Origin: Dendrocalamus latiflorus
Lineage: Eukaryota > Streptophyta > Magnoliopsida > Poales > Poaceae
Assembly: GCA_017311315.1 (NCBI GenBank)
Contig: CM029631.1
Location: forward strand, 7,064,514-7,128,513
Reading direction: 5' to 3'
DNA length: 64,000 nt
Below, piece by piece: positions 35,501-45,000 of this stretch. The notes beneath the pieces are model-generated. The model made no database searches. It saw nothing but the letters and a program-made list of their open reading frames with translations, and was not told where the DNA came from. The translations under genes and the position numbers were made by a program. Numbering within the stretch: position 1 is the first letter of the stretch; each line of letters begins with the position of its first letter.

Positions 35501-37589
35501 AGGCAAGCAATAAAGTTATCTTTCTCCTCTCTCTACTCTCTCCAGCCAAAATAGGGAGCCGAGGGGCAAAACCTCGCTCCACCTCTATCAGTGGCTACGC
35601 TCTGCGTAGTCAAGGTTCTCCTCCAGCACTTCCATTGCCCCCCAACCGGCGCCATAACACTGTTAGTTGTATTATGCAAGTCCCAAATAATCCAAATGAC
35701 TGTTGGGGTCAATTGGGATTTCGGGTCAAACTACACAGGGGTACTTTTGTACTCTTCCACTTGCTCTAAATTGTTATAGCCACTTGTGAGATCGCTTGAC
35801 ATTTGCTTTATTTGTTTGAAGTGACATAGGTCAGTGCTTATTGTTTTGCAGTTTTGATTTATGTGATAATAGTAGCACAGTTCCCTAATGCTATTCGTTT
35901 AGTTGTGTTCTGTGGTTTACAATTGCTGTCATTTGTTTGCTCAAAGGTATAATTGTTCACTAGAATATGTATTTTGGAATCTCTATACATGTTTAAGTAT
36001 AGGCATGCCATTAATGGTGCAAATTTCAATTACAAAGCTACTTAACTACTTCATGCTCAATTTCTAAATCTTTGGGCTAATTGCGGATATGGTTTAAGTA
36101 AAACTAATGTGGTCGTACGACAACTTCCTCCAGATTATTGACAGAAGATCCTCATCAACGGCTAGGATCAAATGGTGCCTCTGAGGTATTTTGAGGGTGC
36201 TAGAAACCTTCTTTCATGAAACTTTTTTTATGGGGTACTTTATTCAAATGCTTTATAAGTTGATGTTGGTAAATCCTATTTCCTTTAGGTTAAACAACAT
36301 CCATTTTTTAAGGACATTAGCTGGGATAGCCTTGCTAGGCAGAAGGTGAGATAGGGTCAACGATTACTTTAACTCTTCAAATACAAATTGTATCTCTTTT
36401 GTATAGGCATACCAGGGATAACACAAAAATCATTTGCAGGCTGCCTTTGTTCCCTCCTCAGATAGTGCATTTGATACCAGCTACTTCACCAGTCGTTATT
36501 CTTGGAATCCATCGGATGAAAACATATATGAAGCCTATGAGTTTGAGGATTCCAGTGATAATGGAAGCCTTAGTGGCAGCAGTGGTAGTGTGAGCAATCG
36601 CCAAGATGACATGGTATGAATCATTTTCGCTTCAGTTGATGATCCTGATCGAAATGAGCATGTATAAGCATCTTCAGTAGTTGTAGGAGGTAGAGGAAAA
36701 GAAAACTAAAAAGAACACTGCAGTGTCATTGTGACTAGTTGATATACTTTTATGTCCTTCAGTTGGTTTGCTAAACTATTATAAAATTGTGTGGATTAGG
36801 GGGATGAGTGTGGTGGCCTCACTGAGTTTGAATCAGGCTCAAATGTCAATTATTCTTTCAGCAACTTCTCATTCAAGGTAAGCCTACAACTTTCATAGGT
36901 CATTTATTTTTCTTTCATGGAGTAACCTTTTTCCCCTTGAAGTGAATGCCATTTAGGCTTGTCCTTTTCACTTTGTGGATGCCTAAGTATATCCACCGTT
37001 CTTTATATTTCCTCTTTATATCTCAGAAACAGGCAATTGATATTTCATTACTAAGTCGTAAATATCATCTTTTTAACATCTTAATATACTGTTAAGAGTC
37101 CAATCATAGTAATCAGAGAGCCATATATTGAGTGCTATAGTTACTATAAATCATACTCACCACAGATAGCCAACTTTGATGTTATTAAGGACACATTGCT
37201 TAAACGATAGTTGGATTATCCAATTTGAGAGTGACACAATCATTTCACGGTAACACAGTAGATTTTTCATAGGACAAAAGCACTTAGAAATTAAGTGCTA
37301 TCAAAAGTAGAAAATTAATTTTGACATTAAATATACATAGATGGCCCAAGTATAAATCTCTAGTGATCCAACAATGCAAATACTATTTATACCTGTCATT
37401 GTGTTTGCGATATCTGTCCGTAAAAGTACATTTAAAGAACTTTTATTATTAGCCCTTTTGTGCCTATGTTCTGCACATTATTCTTCTAACTTCTTTTCAT
37501 CACAGAATTTATCACAACTTGCCTCCATCAATTATGATTTGCTCACCAAAGGATTGAAGGATGATTCACGAACGAAACCTGAAACGTAG
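17514..37589 (+). CDS. IREH1-type AGC serine/threonine kinase (17 exons, one in-frame stop)
   Basis: Seventeen exons with intact splice sites join in frame: 17514-18126, 19202-19269, 19383-19568, 19697-21034, 21519-21691, 21879-22113, 24592-24684, 24760-24900, 24978-25070, 25769-25979, 26084-26169, 29473-29561, 36134-36185, 36289-36345, 36440-36613, 36800-36877 and 37506-37589. That is 1257 codons, close to Arabidopsis IREH1/IRE (about 1.2-1.3 k). The start MVFKGRFFSSRHKSSES and the Ser-rich basic N-terminus match the family. Exon 4 carries the CRICEEYVPTHYVENHS zinc-binding segment (about residues 565-590). The kinase domain begins near residue 841 (ISRGAFGRVF; Lys871; HRDLKPDN with Asp965; DFG at 983; GTPDYLAPE). 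AGC-type C-terminus: SYFTSRYSW. IRE-family kinases act in root-hair tip growth and in microtubule/auxin-related signalling. Codon 929 is TAA where homologues have Ser in LYSLLRNLG. Introns 6, 11 and 12 are swollen by retroelements. Confidence 0.9.
22383..22565. mobile_element. Tourist-like MITE, copy 2 (183 bp), nested in the 5' LTR
   Basis: It starts GGGTGGGTTCTTTTC, the same terminus as the Harbinger right end, and ends GAAAAGAAGGAGGCC. TTA flanks it on both sides. The sister 3' LTR at 23722-23867 preserves the empty site (CACAATTATTCTCC), which proves the insertion. Confidence 0.9.
22995..23680 (+). other. Glycine-rich-protein-like cargo in the Copia-like element
   Basis: Shifting plus-strand frames encode GGGFGGHADGGIGGG and two tandem copies of KGGGLGGGIGHxxGGG (about 23565-23680), the pattern of glycine-rich cell-wall proteins. 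It is interrupted by frameshifts and stops, so it is not a gene as it stands. It lies wholly between the two LTRs, suggesting a captured host fragment; a low-complexity expansion is the alternative. Confidence 0.5.
24838..24840 (+). other. In-frame TAA in IREH1 exon 8
   Basis: The codon follows VMEYLNGGDLY and precedes LLRNLGCLDEDVARVY. The family has Ser there (LYSLLRNLG), so one base change in TCA explains it. The exon frame, downstream splice sites and catalytic motifs are otherwise intact. It would remove the catalytic loop, DFG motif and C-terminus. Confidence 0.8.
27246..27345. repeat. Perfect 18-bp inverted repeat
   Basis: GAGCCCCCGCGCCGGATC at 27246-27263 is perfectly inverted at 27328-27345, with a 64-bp spacer. 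It lies at the 3' end of the TRIM-carried ORF and could form a GC-rich hairpin or mark an inversion of the ORF tail. Confidence 0.8.
27282..27835 (-). pseudogene. Unrecognised ORF carried by the TRIM-like element
   Basis: Starting at an ATG just after the primer site, the minus strand reads MASDAEELKAMRGLYDELR and then a Glu/Lys/Leu-rich segment with coiled-coil character to about 27525. It then needs one frameshift to continue as DPTLMAQPLDMVQLEWRLGL...KMEDEL. It is not gag or pol. I do not recognise the family; a captured host gene is likely but unproven. Confidence 0.45.
28500..28870. repeat. Irregular GACCA / GGTCG repeat region
   Basis: Units of about 27-34 bp with TATGACCA, TACGACCA or CTACAACCA cores run from about 28550 to 28700. 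They are followed by repeats of GGTTGTTCTGCCGTGCTTGACC-like units of about 28 bp (28760-28850). It lies within the solo LTR 26300-29157 and resembles the arrays at 1509-1720 and 52128-53045. Confidence 0.65.
29948..30316 (+). repeat. 5' LTR of the Gypsy element
   Basis: 369 bp, TG...CA, with a CTCC microduplication (CTCCTCCTCC) that is one triplet longer than in the 3' LTR. Confidence 0.92.
30379..35323 (+). pseudogene. Gypsy gag-pol, broken
   Basis: Gag starts MAAPSPADLAALLQTLVE with a conserved W/F-rich capsid region (30540-31000). After a frameshift near 31150 follow the zinc knuckle CYNCNDKFSRGHNRVC and the protease motif LLDSGSTHNFI (about 31420). After a second shift near 31880 comes RT (FCVDYRALN, VFFDDILIF) and the first part of RNase H. 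The hAT MITE interrupts RNase H. Integrase follows (H-C zinc region, then VDRFSKYCHFIP and TAFHPQADGQAE). A TGA stops the frame at 34790-34792, and the rest reads to a chromodomain-like end (VLIKWQGEPPPAATWEDV). Two shifts, one stop and one insertion make this copy non-autonomous. Confidence 0.88.
32873..33569. mobile_element. hAT MITE in the Gypsy RNase H region
   Basis: It is flanked by the perfect octamer GTCACGCC (32865-32872 and 33570-33577). The ends CAGTGTTCCAAATACCG and, inverted, CAAGGATCAAAAAATCGG form imperfect hAT-type inverted repeats. Both ends are packed with CCGGTAACCGG/CCGGTTACCGG palindromes, and the centre is AT-rich and non-coding. Confidence 0.9.
35294..35659 (+). repeat. 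3' LTR of the Gypsy element
   Basis: 366 bp; identical to the 5' LTR apart from three transitions and the missing triplet. Confidence 0.92.
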
Positions 37590-38888
37590 CAGTCAGTTAA
37601 TATCGGGGTTGATTCATTTGAAGTAACCAAACAGTTTACAAGGTGCTCGCATGATGTAGATCTTGTACATGTAAGTATACTAGTTGTTCTATGTGCAGTT
37701 GAACATCTCATGCGTAATGCTGTTTCATCTGATTGTTACTATCAATTTTGCAGATGAAAGTGTGAGGCATGGGCTCTTCTTATTTAGGTTATTCGTACAT
37801 CTTGCGGATCCGAATACAGTTTTGTTGTTTCCTTGTTTTCAAACAATTGCAATGTCATCGTCAGCGAAACATCCTTGACCATAAGTTGGCATGAGTCACC
37901 AGTAGCGCTGTTTTTTTGTTTTCCTTCTCTTTTGTCCCATCATCGGCCTTGGGTGCCCAAGATTGGTCAAGGTTTCTGCATTCAGAATACAACCCTTGAA
38001 GATGTAGATTGTCTCAGAAATGTGTCATTGTGGCATATAATTGGGATGGAGTTCATTAAGCTGGCAGCCTGCAGGTTTCCCTGTACTCAGAACTGTTCAC
38101 TGTAACATTCACTGGTTATAAATCTGCCCAAATGGCAATGCTCTTATTTTCTTGGGGTTACTATCAGCCTTATTATTATGTTTTTAATAACTAGTATCAG
38201 CTTTCAACGAACTGGGAGCTCGAGATCTACCGATTTCTGTTATCTCCTTGTCCTAAATCGTCTATCCATCGATTTCAACCGTCGGCAAATATTATGATGT
38301 AGATTTGGGCTGGTCACTGGTGTTAGTACATTAGTTCCCCCAATTCATAGTTCGAAATTGGAAACAAAGCGTGTCTCTAGCTGTAGTGCTGACAACGTAC
38401 ATCCCTGGAAACTATCTTGTCAACGCCTTTCTTATTTGTATAACCAAACTCAAGTTACTTGTATCAGCTAGTAGCCTCTACGTACGATTTTAGGACAAGT
38501 TCAAAAATACCAAAAAGGATAGGCAGAAGTTGAGGTCATATGGCAGCAGTCAGGAATAATTTCGAGCATGATAAACTCCAAAATGCAGCTTTAAGGTCAA
38601 TCACCTTTAGAAAGCAAGAACACTTGCTACTTTGGTTATGGGCACATTCAAATAAAATACATAAATACTACTTGGGATATGGGCTAGCCCCATTACACAG
38701 GTTCCGTCAAAAAGAGTTTGGTCATGGATTGACACATTCCAGATAACATTCATACTTATAATACGGACCCAAAAAAAGCTACCACTATTCGAACATCACT
38801 AGTCAAGTCAAAGCAAGAGATTTTTTGGACCATATTCCGCAAGAACTTTTTTTGGACCATATTCGTCAAGTGATTGGAAAGTTCTTGC
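37590..38888. other. Convergent 3' ends of IREH1 and NRPA12
   Basis: Plus-strand IREH1 ends at 37589 and minus-strand NRPA12 ends at 38889, so their 3' UTRs face each other here. No further gene or element ends are recognised. Confidence 0.5.
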
Positions 38889-40948
38889 TTAGGTGTTGAC
38901 AGCGAACTTGTGCCTGCATTCTGGGCACTCATAGAAGACAGTCTGTCCCTCATCCGCTGACCGTAGCTGTAATTACACGACCAGAAGGTAGTCAAGATTT
39001 AGTACTAGAAAGAGAAGGGGAAAAAAAGAAACTAATCAATCATCAAATGCTGAAGGATCAATCAATAACCTGCTTGGTGTAATATTCAAGTTTAGGATTG
39101 CGGCACTTTGGACAGGTTTCATTTACCTAAAACAAAGCAATATTTGTGAAGTGCTCAAATATCAAAAAAAAGTAAAAATTATATTATATTTTGAGAAGCA
39201 GTGCTTCAATGCTTACATTTATCCACCATTCATTATACTTTAAAAATTGTGCAAATTACTATTGAGAAAAGTATAGAAACACCTTCCAAAAAATAATTAA
39301 CTTACTGTAGCTCTTTGCACAAATTCATCTTCCTTTGGTGCTGATTCAAGAATAACAAACGGCTCAATCTTTAATTCCCTTCTAATATCCTGCCAACAGC
39401 ATACGATTGAAAACCAAACACATATTAATAGCCACAGTAATATTCTTCAATATCTGAAATTTCTGATAATTTCCTTATTGCTTGGGAAAAGAATAGCATT
39501 CAAGAAATTGTACAGTTCAAAAGGACAAGTATCTGTAGCACCTGAAGTCAAAATTTTCATTTGGTAACTACTGCTAAATGCTTAGTATGATTTGTATAAC
39601 AATATCTGATATAATTACTTGGTCCGAGTACCTTACACATGCCAAGCTAAAAAAATAACTAGTTATTACTTTAGCTGCTATACAAGAATTTATGTACAGT
39701 TCATATTGTTCTGTTAATGCTGCTATTTCAGATATTCCAAAAGCTCGAGGATGCTGCTATTTGCATCTTCTCTTCAAAAAAGCAATAGCTCAGCAGGGTT
39801 TAGTACAGTGGCGGGTATTATTAGAACATTACGGGGCTACAGGATATGCCTTTGAAAAGTTTTATAGTGTTAATTAGAGTCCCGGTATACTAATTTGTGA
39901 GCTTGTGAGGCATGGGGCAGTGTATTGGTGATTTTTCTTGTTATAGGGTGTAGTGATCGAATGGAGATGCAAAAGGCACTGACGGGATGGTTTTTAAGCT
40001 AGTCATAAATTGTAGTACATAGGTTGCCCTAGGGCACCAGAAAGTAAATTGCTCCTTTTTTACCTTTGGATTTAAAAGGATGGTCTTAGAAATCAAAACC
40101 CAAAATTGAATTACAGAAGTCATGATCAATCCTAACTAGCTAAGAAATAACATAGGTGAACAATACTTAAATGATTGCTTAGTTACATACATTGAACTTC
40201 CGTATTATACCATTTGAATTTGTCTTAGAACAATCGTATCTTAAGTTCGCACATTCATCGTCAAAATCCTGACCCTGCCACTGGTTTAGTATTCTCTCAA
40301 GAAACACAACATTATACCATTTATCTAGATGAAATAGAATATAGAAGTACTGTACAAATCGTTCTTTTAGCTTCACATAATTCGATTTACTCCACGCGTC
40401 CACCACATAATCAGAATGTACTCCATAGTCTACACATGGGTCAAGTACTTCTTCTAGGGTTATTGGTTTGCACTGTAGCTATAGCGGCCGACTAGGCATA
40501 AGAGAACATTGGTGTCAGGTTGGCCGCTGGTGAAATAGACGTTTCAAGTGGTAGCAGCCTAGGAGGAAATCATAAGATTATGCTTTATGCAGGCTACGGG
40601 AATAGAACCGTGAGCAGTACCTCATCGGTGATTGTGTACCGTGTTTCTTTCCCTTCAATCTCTGTGTCAAAAAAGAATCATTCTGCATTAGTCACAAAAC
40701 CAAATAGAAAATGCTGCTTCAAATCAATAATAACAACTAGCGTGTGCTCGAGGTTCTGCACCAATTACGCCAAGAAAACCAAAGTAAAGCTAGGGCTTTA
40801 CCGAAGAAGAGAGTGAGAGGGAAGAGAGACCTTTGGCCTTGCGCTTGAAGCCGCAGAGAGGGCAGGAGGCGGAGCGGACGGAGTCGAAGGTGAGGAGGGT
40901 GCCGCACACGCCGCAGAACAAGAAATCGCGCGCCTGCCAGAAAGCCAT
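38889..40948 (-). CDS. RNA polymerase I subunit A12.2 (NRPA12/RPA12)
   Basis: Five minus-strand exons (40948-40831, 40661-40621, 39389-39306, 39126-39070 and 38966-38889) splice in frame to 125 residues, against about 119 in Arabidopsis. The N-terminal zinc ribbon is C12-x2-C15 and C29-x2-C32 (FLFCGVCGTLL, SCPLCGFK). The linker IEGKETRYTITDE-DIRREL is typical of the family. The C-terminal TFIIS-like ribbon has C86/C89 and C114/C117 with the acidic hairpin RSADEGQT (Asp105-Glu106). That hairpin reaches the active site and supports transcript cleavage in yeast A12.2. It is a nucleolar Pol I component. All introns are GT-AG. No defects are seen. Confidence 0.95.
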
Positions 40949-41198
40949 GGCGCTCGCTGCCTCGCTCTCCCCTCCCTCCCGCGCCGCCGCCCGCTTGCTT
41001 GACCGCGCCGCTGTTGATTTGACGACTTTGATTCGATCAAACGGCTGCGCGTTTAGGGTTTGGTGGGCCGATGGGCCTACTAACCCCTGTCACGTCGAAC
41101 GCGGCCCAGCCCACTGGAAAACCAAGCAAAGAGGCTGTCCGTGTTCTGCTGCTGCGCGCTTCTGCGCCAATCAACTGTGTTCAGAGATCAGCAGACAG

Positions 41199-41399
41199 CA
41201 GGCATGGACCTCGCCGGCGTGGAGTTCCTCTGGTCCTCGGAAGAGATCAGCCGGCGCTCAGGCGAGCACCGGCGACTTGTATGTGATGGATTCAGATCAT
41301 GCATGGGCCGAAGAGGCCGCGATGAGCTGACTGCCGCGCAGATCTTGAACCCCTGCATGCAGTGTGCCGATGTGTTCTTCGTCAAGGCTGCCATATGCC
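41199..41399 (+). pseudogene. Tyrosyl-tRNA synthetase pseudogene, 5' part
   Basis: It reads MDLAGVEFLWSSEEISRRSGEH, then, after an internal deletion, GRRGRDELTAAQILNPCMQCAD and VFFVKAAIC. These match the eukaryotic-type TyrRS catalytic core (family: DLAGVEFLWASEEI, DELTAAQIFYPCMQCADIFF). No intron is seen. The reading breaks at the Copia insertion at 41400 and resumes at 46562, so the aminoacylation enzyme cannot be made from here. Confidence 0.8.
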
Positions 41400-41527
41400 T
41401 TAGAGATATATGTATAGTTTGTTATTTCCCATTGTTATGAGGGGTTCTTTGCATATTTACCACCTGTACTTTGTGTATATATACCGGCCCATTGGCCTCA
41501 TATTGAATACAATCGTTATTCATAACA
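41400..41527 (+). repeat. 5' LTR of the Copia element
   Basis: 128 bp ending CATAACA; compared with the 3' LTR it lacks the first TG dinucleotide. Confidence 0.9.
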
Positions 41528-42096
41528 TGGTATCAGAGCGTACCTAGGGTTTTCCCGTCGCTTCGCTTGTCGCCTCGCCGCCGCCGCCGTTGGCTCCGCC
41601 CGAGCCGCCTCGCCGCCGCCGCTGTTGGCTCCGCCCGAGCCCGCTCGCTCGAGCCCCTGTCCCCGTCGGCCCCGCCCGAGCCCGCCCGCTCGAGCCCGCC
41701 GCCGTCGGCCCCGCCGACTCCCCCGGATTGGACCGCCGCCGCCCAGATCCGAATCGATCTGGTCAAGCCGCCACGCCGCCCGGGGTCGCCTCGGCGCCGT
41801 CGCCCCATCGCCGGTGCTCCCCGCCGCTTCGTTGAAGTCCGCCCGAAGTCACCGTCTGGGCCGCCGTTGCCGCCTCCACCGACTCCGGCGTGGTACCGCC
41901 TCCGCCGTCGCCGGTGCCGTCCTCGTCTCCGCCGTTGCTCCCGCTCCCGTTCGGCGAAGTGGCGCACGACTCGGTCGGTTTGTAAACCGACCGGGGAAAA
42001 AAAAGAAAAAAAACGTCGTTCTAACCGCCGCGCCGTCCAACGCCGCCTGTTAGACTTCGTTGCCTTGGTCGCCGCGCCGTCCAGCGCCGCCTACCA

Positions 42097-45000
42097 ATGG
42101 GCATCGTTTCCCTCCCTCGCTGCCCAGTGATTTTTGATGGTGTTAATTACACCGACTTCGTGTCTCACATGCACATCCATATGCGTGGTCTTCGTCTCTG
42201 GGGCGTCCTCTCTGGCGATGTCACCTACCCGCCTTGCCCTATTCCTCCGACGGAGCCTACGCCTGTTGCATTGCCCCCGACAGCCGATAAGGCTGCTGCT
42301 GAGGCCGCTCGCCTTGCTGATGATAACGCTGCCTCTGCCTATCAGGAGGCTCTGGATTCCTACAAGGATCGTCTGACCGTCTACACTCAGTGGTACGATG
42401 ACGACGCTCGGGCTGCTGCTGTCTTCATCGCCAGTGTCCAGCCTCAGTTTTCTTCTGAGGTTGTGGGACTCCCTTCGGCTTTCCAGATGTGGACTCATCT
42501 TCGTCAGCGCTACGAGCCCTCTGGTGATGCCCTGTACCTGTCCGTGGTCCGCCAGGAGCACTCTCTTCAGCAGGGTGATGCTACTGTTGACGCTTTTTAC
42601 GCTCAGAGTTCTGCTGTCTGGCGTCAGTTGGACTCACTTCGTACTGCTGGCTGTCGTACCTGTCCGTGCTGCCTGGATGTACGTGCTGACCTGGAGTTTC
42701 AGCGGGTTTACGAGTTCCTTACTCGCCTTCGTCCTGAGTTCGAGCAAAGGCGTGCCCAGCTCCTTGCACGCCACCCTCATGTCACTCTCCTGGAGGCTCT
42801 TACCGAGATACGCGCGGAGGAGACTCGTCTGAGTGGTGCTGGTCTGATGCCACTCCCCTCTGTGCTCGCCGCTCGTCCGCCTGCTACACTGCCTCCTCCA
42901 GCGGCTACCACAGGTGGTGGTGGTCGTCCTCCATCTAGAGATGGCCGTCCTCACTGTTCCTACTGCGACAAGGTCGACCACATTGAGTCCCAGTGCTATA
43001 AGAAGAAGCGGCATCTTTCACGCTGTTCTTCTACTGGCACTAGTGCTTCTACGACGACGTCTGCATCGACTTTTTCAGCAGCTTCTCTCACCGAGCAGGA
43101 GATAGCCAGACTTCGACGCCTGCTTGCCGCTTCAGGTTCTCCCTCGACAGGTTCTGCAGGTTCTGCTACTGACTCTTCGGGCACTAAGAAACCACCCCCT
43201 ACACAGTCAGGTACCTCCCCGTGGATTCTTGATTCTGGAGCATCTTTTCACATGACTCCTGATCCTTCAACTCTGTCTTTTATTACACCTCTTGATTCTC
43301 CTATCAGTGTTCTTACTGCTGATGGTACATCTCTTTCTGTCTCTGGTCGAGGATCTCTTAGCAACTCATCCTTTCATGTTCCTTCTGTTGCTCATGTTCC
43401 TCGCCTTACCATGCAGCTTCTTTCTGCCGGGCAGATTACTGACCTTGGTTATCGGGTCATTCTCGACTCTGACTCTTGTTGTGTTCAGGATCGCCACACG
43501 GGAGCTCTGGTTGGTTCTGGCCCTCGGCGCCGTGACTCACATCGTTTCTGGGAGCTTGACTGGTTTCACCTTCCTTCCGCTGCCACCATCGCCGCCAGTC
43601 TCTCCGCTTCTGCCACTTCGTCTACCGGCTCTTTCCAGCAGTGGCATCACCGTCTTGGCCATCTGTGTGGATCCCGTCTGTCGTCCTTAGTTCGTCGTGG
43701 TCTTCTGGGGCCTGTCTCAGGAGACATGTCTTTAGATTGTCAGGGCTGTAAGTTAGGTAAACAGATTCAGTTTTCTTATCCTCATAGTGAGTCTGTGTCT
43801 CAGCGCCCTTTTGATCTTGTTCATTCAGATGTTTGGGGTCCGACTCCCTTCGTTTCGAAAGGGGGTCATCGATATTATATCATATTTATAGATGATTTCT
43901 CTCGTCACACTTGGATATATTTCATGTCTTCTCGTAATGAGGCCTTGTCTATCTATAAACAATTTGCCACTATGATTCACACACAGTTCTCCACTCCTAT
44001 TCGTGTCTTTCGCGCTGATTCTGCTGGCGAGTACCTCTCTCGTCACCTGCGCAGCTTCCTTGCTGAGCAGGGCACTCTCGCTCAGTTCTCTTGTCCTGGT
44101 GCTCATGCTCAGAATGGTGTCGCTGAGCGCAAGCATCGTCACCTCCTTGAGACTGCTCGTGCTCTGATGATCGTCGCCTCTATTCCACCTCACTTTTGGG
44201 CCGAGGCTGTTTCCACTGCCACCTATCTCGTCAACATTCAGTCCTCTTCTGCTCTTCAGGGTGCGATCCCTGTTGAGCGTCTCTGTGGTCTTCTTCCTGA
44301 CTACTCTGCCCTTCATCTGTTTGGCTGCGTTTGCTACGTTCTCCTCGCCCCTCGAGAACGCACCAAACTGATCGCTCAGTCTGTTGAGTGTGTCTTTCTG
44401 GGATACAGTGCCGAGCACAAGGGCTATCGGTGCTGGGATCCTGTTGGTCGACGGATGCAGGTTTCTCGGGATGTGACTTTCGACGAGTCTCGTCCATTCT
44501 ACCCACATCCTGCCTCTCCTTCGGTTTCCTCTGTGGAGGCTCTGTCTTTCTTGACCTTTCCAGATACACCTATATCTGTTTTGCCCTCGTCCACCTGTCC
44601 CACTGAGTCTCCACATATTCCCCCTGTGGCCTCTCCGCCGTTGTCACCGCCTGCGTCGTCTCTTACGACTCCCCAGGCTCCTCCCACTACAGTACCTTTT
44701 CCCCCTATCGTCTACACTCGTCGACCTCGTATTGAGATTTTTTCAGATGAGCCATCTTCTCCTGATGTTCCATCTTCTTCTGATGCTCCATCTTCCCCTG
44801 ATGGGTCATCTTCTCCTCGCTACACTCTCTGCGATCGCCAGTCGATTCGGCTTCCTGCCCGTTTTGCCTTTGCTGGCGCAGCTACTCGTGAGCCTGTCTC
44901 CTACCGGGATGCTGTTACTCACCCTGAGTGGCAGCTTGCCATGGCCGAGAAGATTGCTGCCCTCGAGCGTACTGGTACTTGGGATCTTGTTCCTTTTCCA

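Larger units (their letters stand above)
29948..35659 (+). mobile_element. Ty3/gypsy chromovirus (Reina-like size), in IREH1 intron 12
   Basis: LTRs 29948-30316 and 35294-35659 both run TGTCATGTGG...CCATAACA, flanked by CTGTT on both sides (29943-29947 and 35660-35664). The primer site TTGGTATCAGGTTCC follows the 5' LTR and a G-rich tract ending GAGAGA precedes the 3' LTR. The LTRs differ by three transitions and one 3-bp indel over about 366 bp, so the insertion is recent. The internal gag-pol has chromovirus order (gag, protease, RT, RNase H, integrase, chromodomain) but is broken. A hAT MITE is nested at 32873-33569. Small size and short LTRs suggest the Reina clade (inference). Confidence 0.92.

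Noticed and set aside
40520..40816. 98-codon plus-strand ORF
   Set aside because: Antisense to NRPA12 exon 2 and its introns.
41567..42130. Arg/Pro-rich ORFs before the Copia gag
   Set aside because: Low-complexity leader of the Copia element (after the primer site); no family match.
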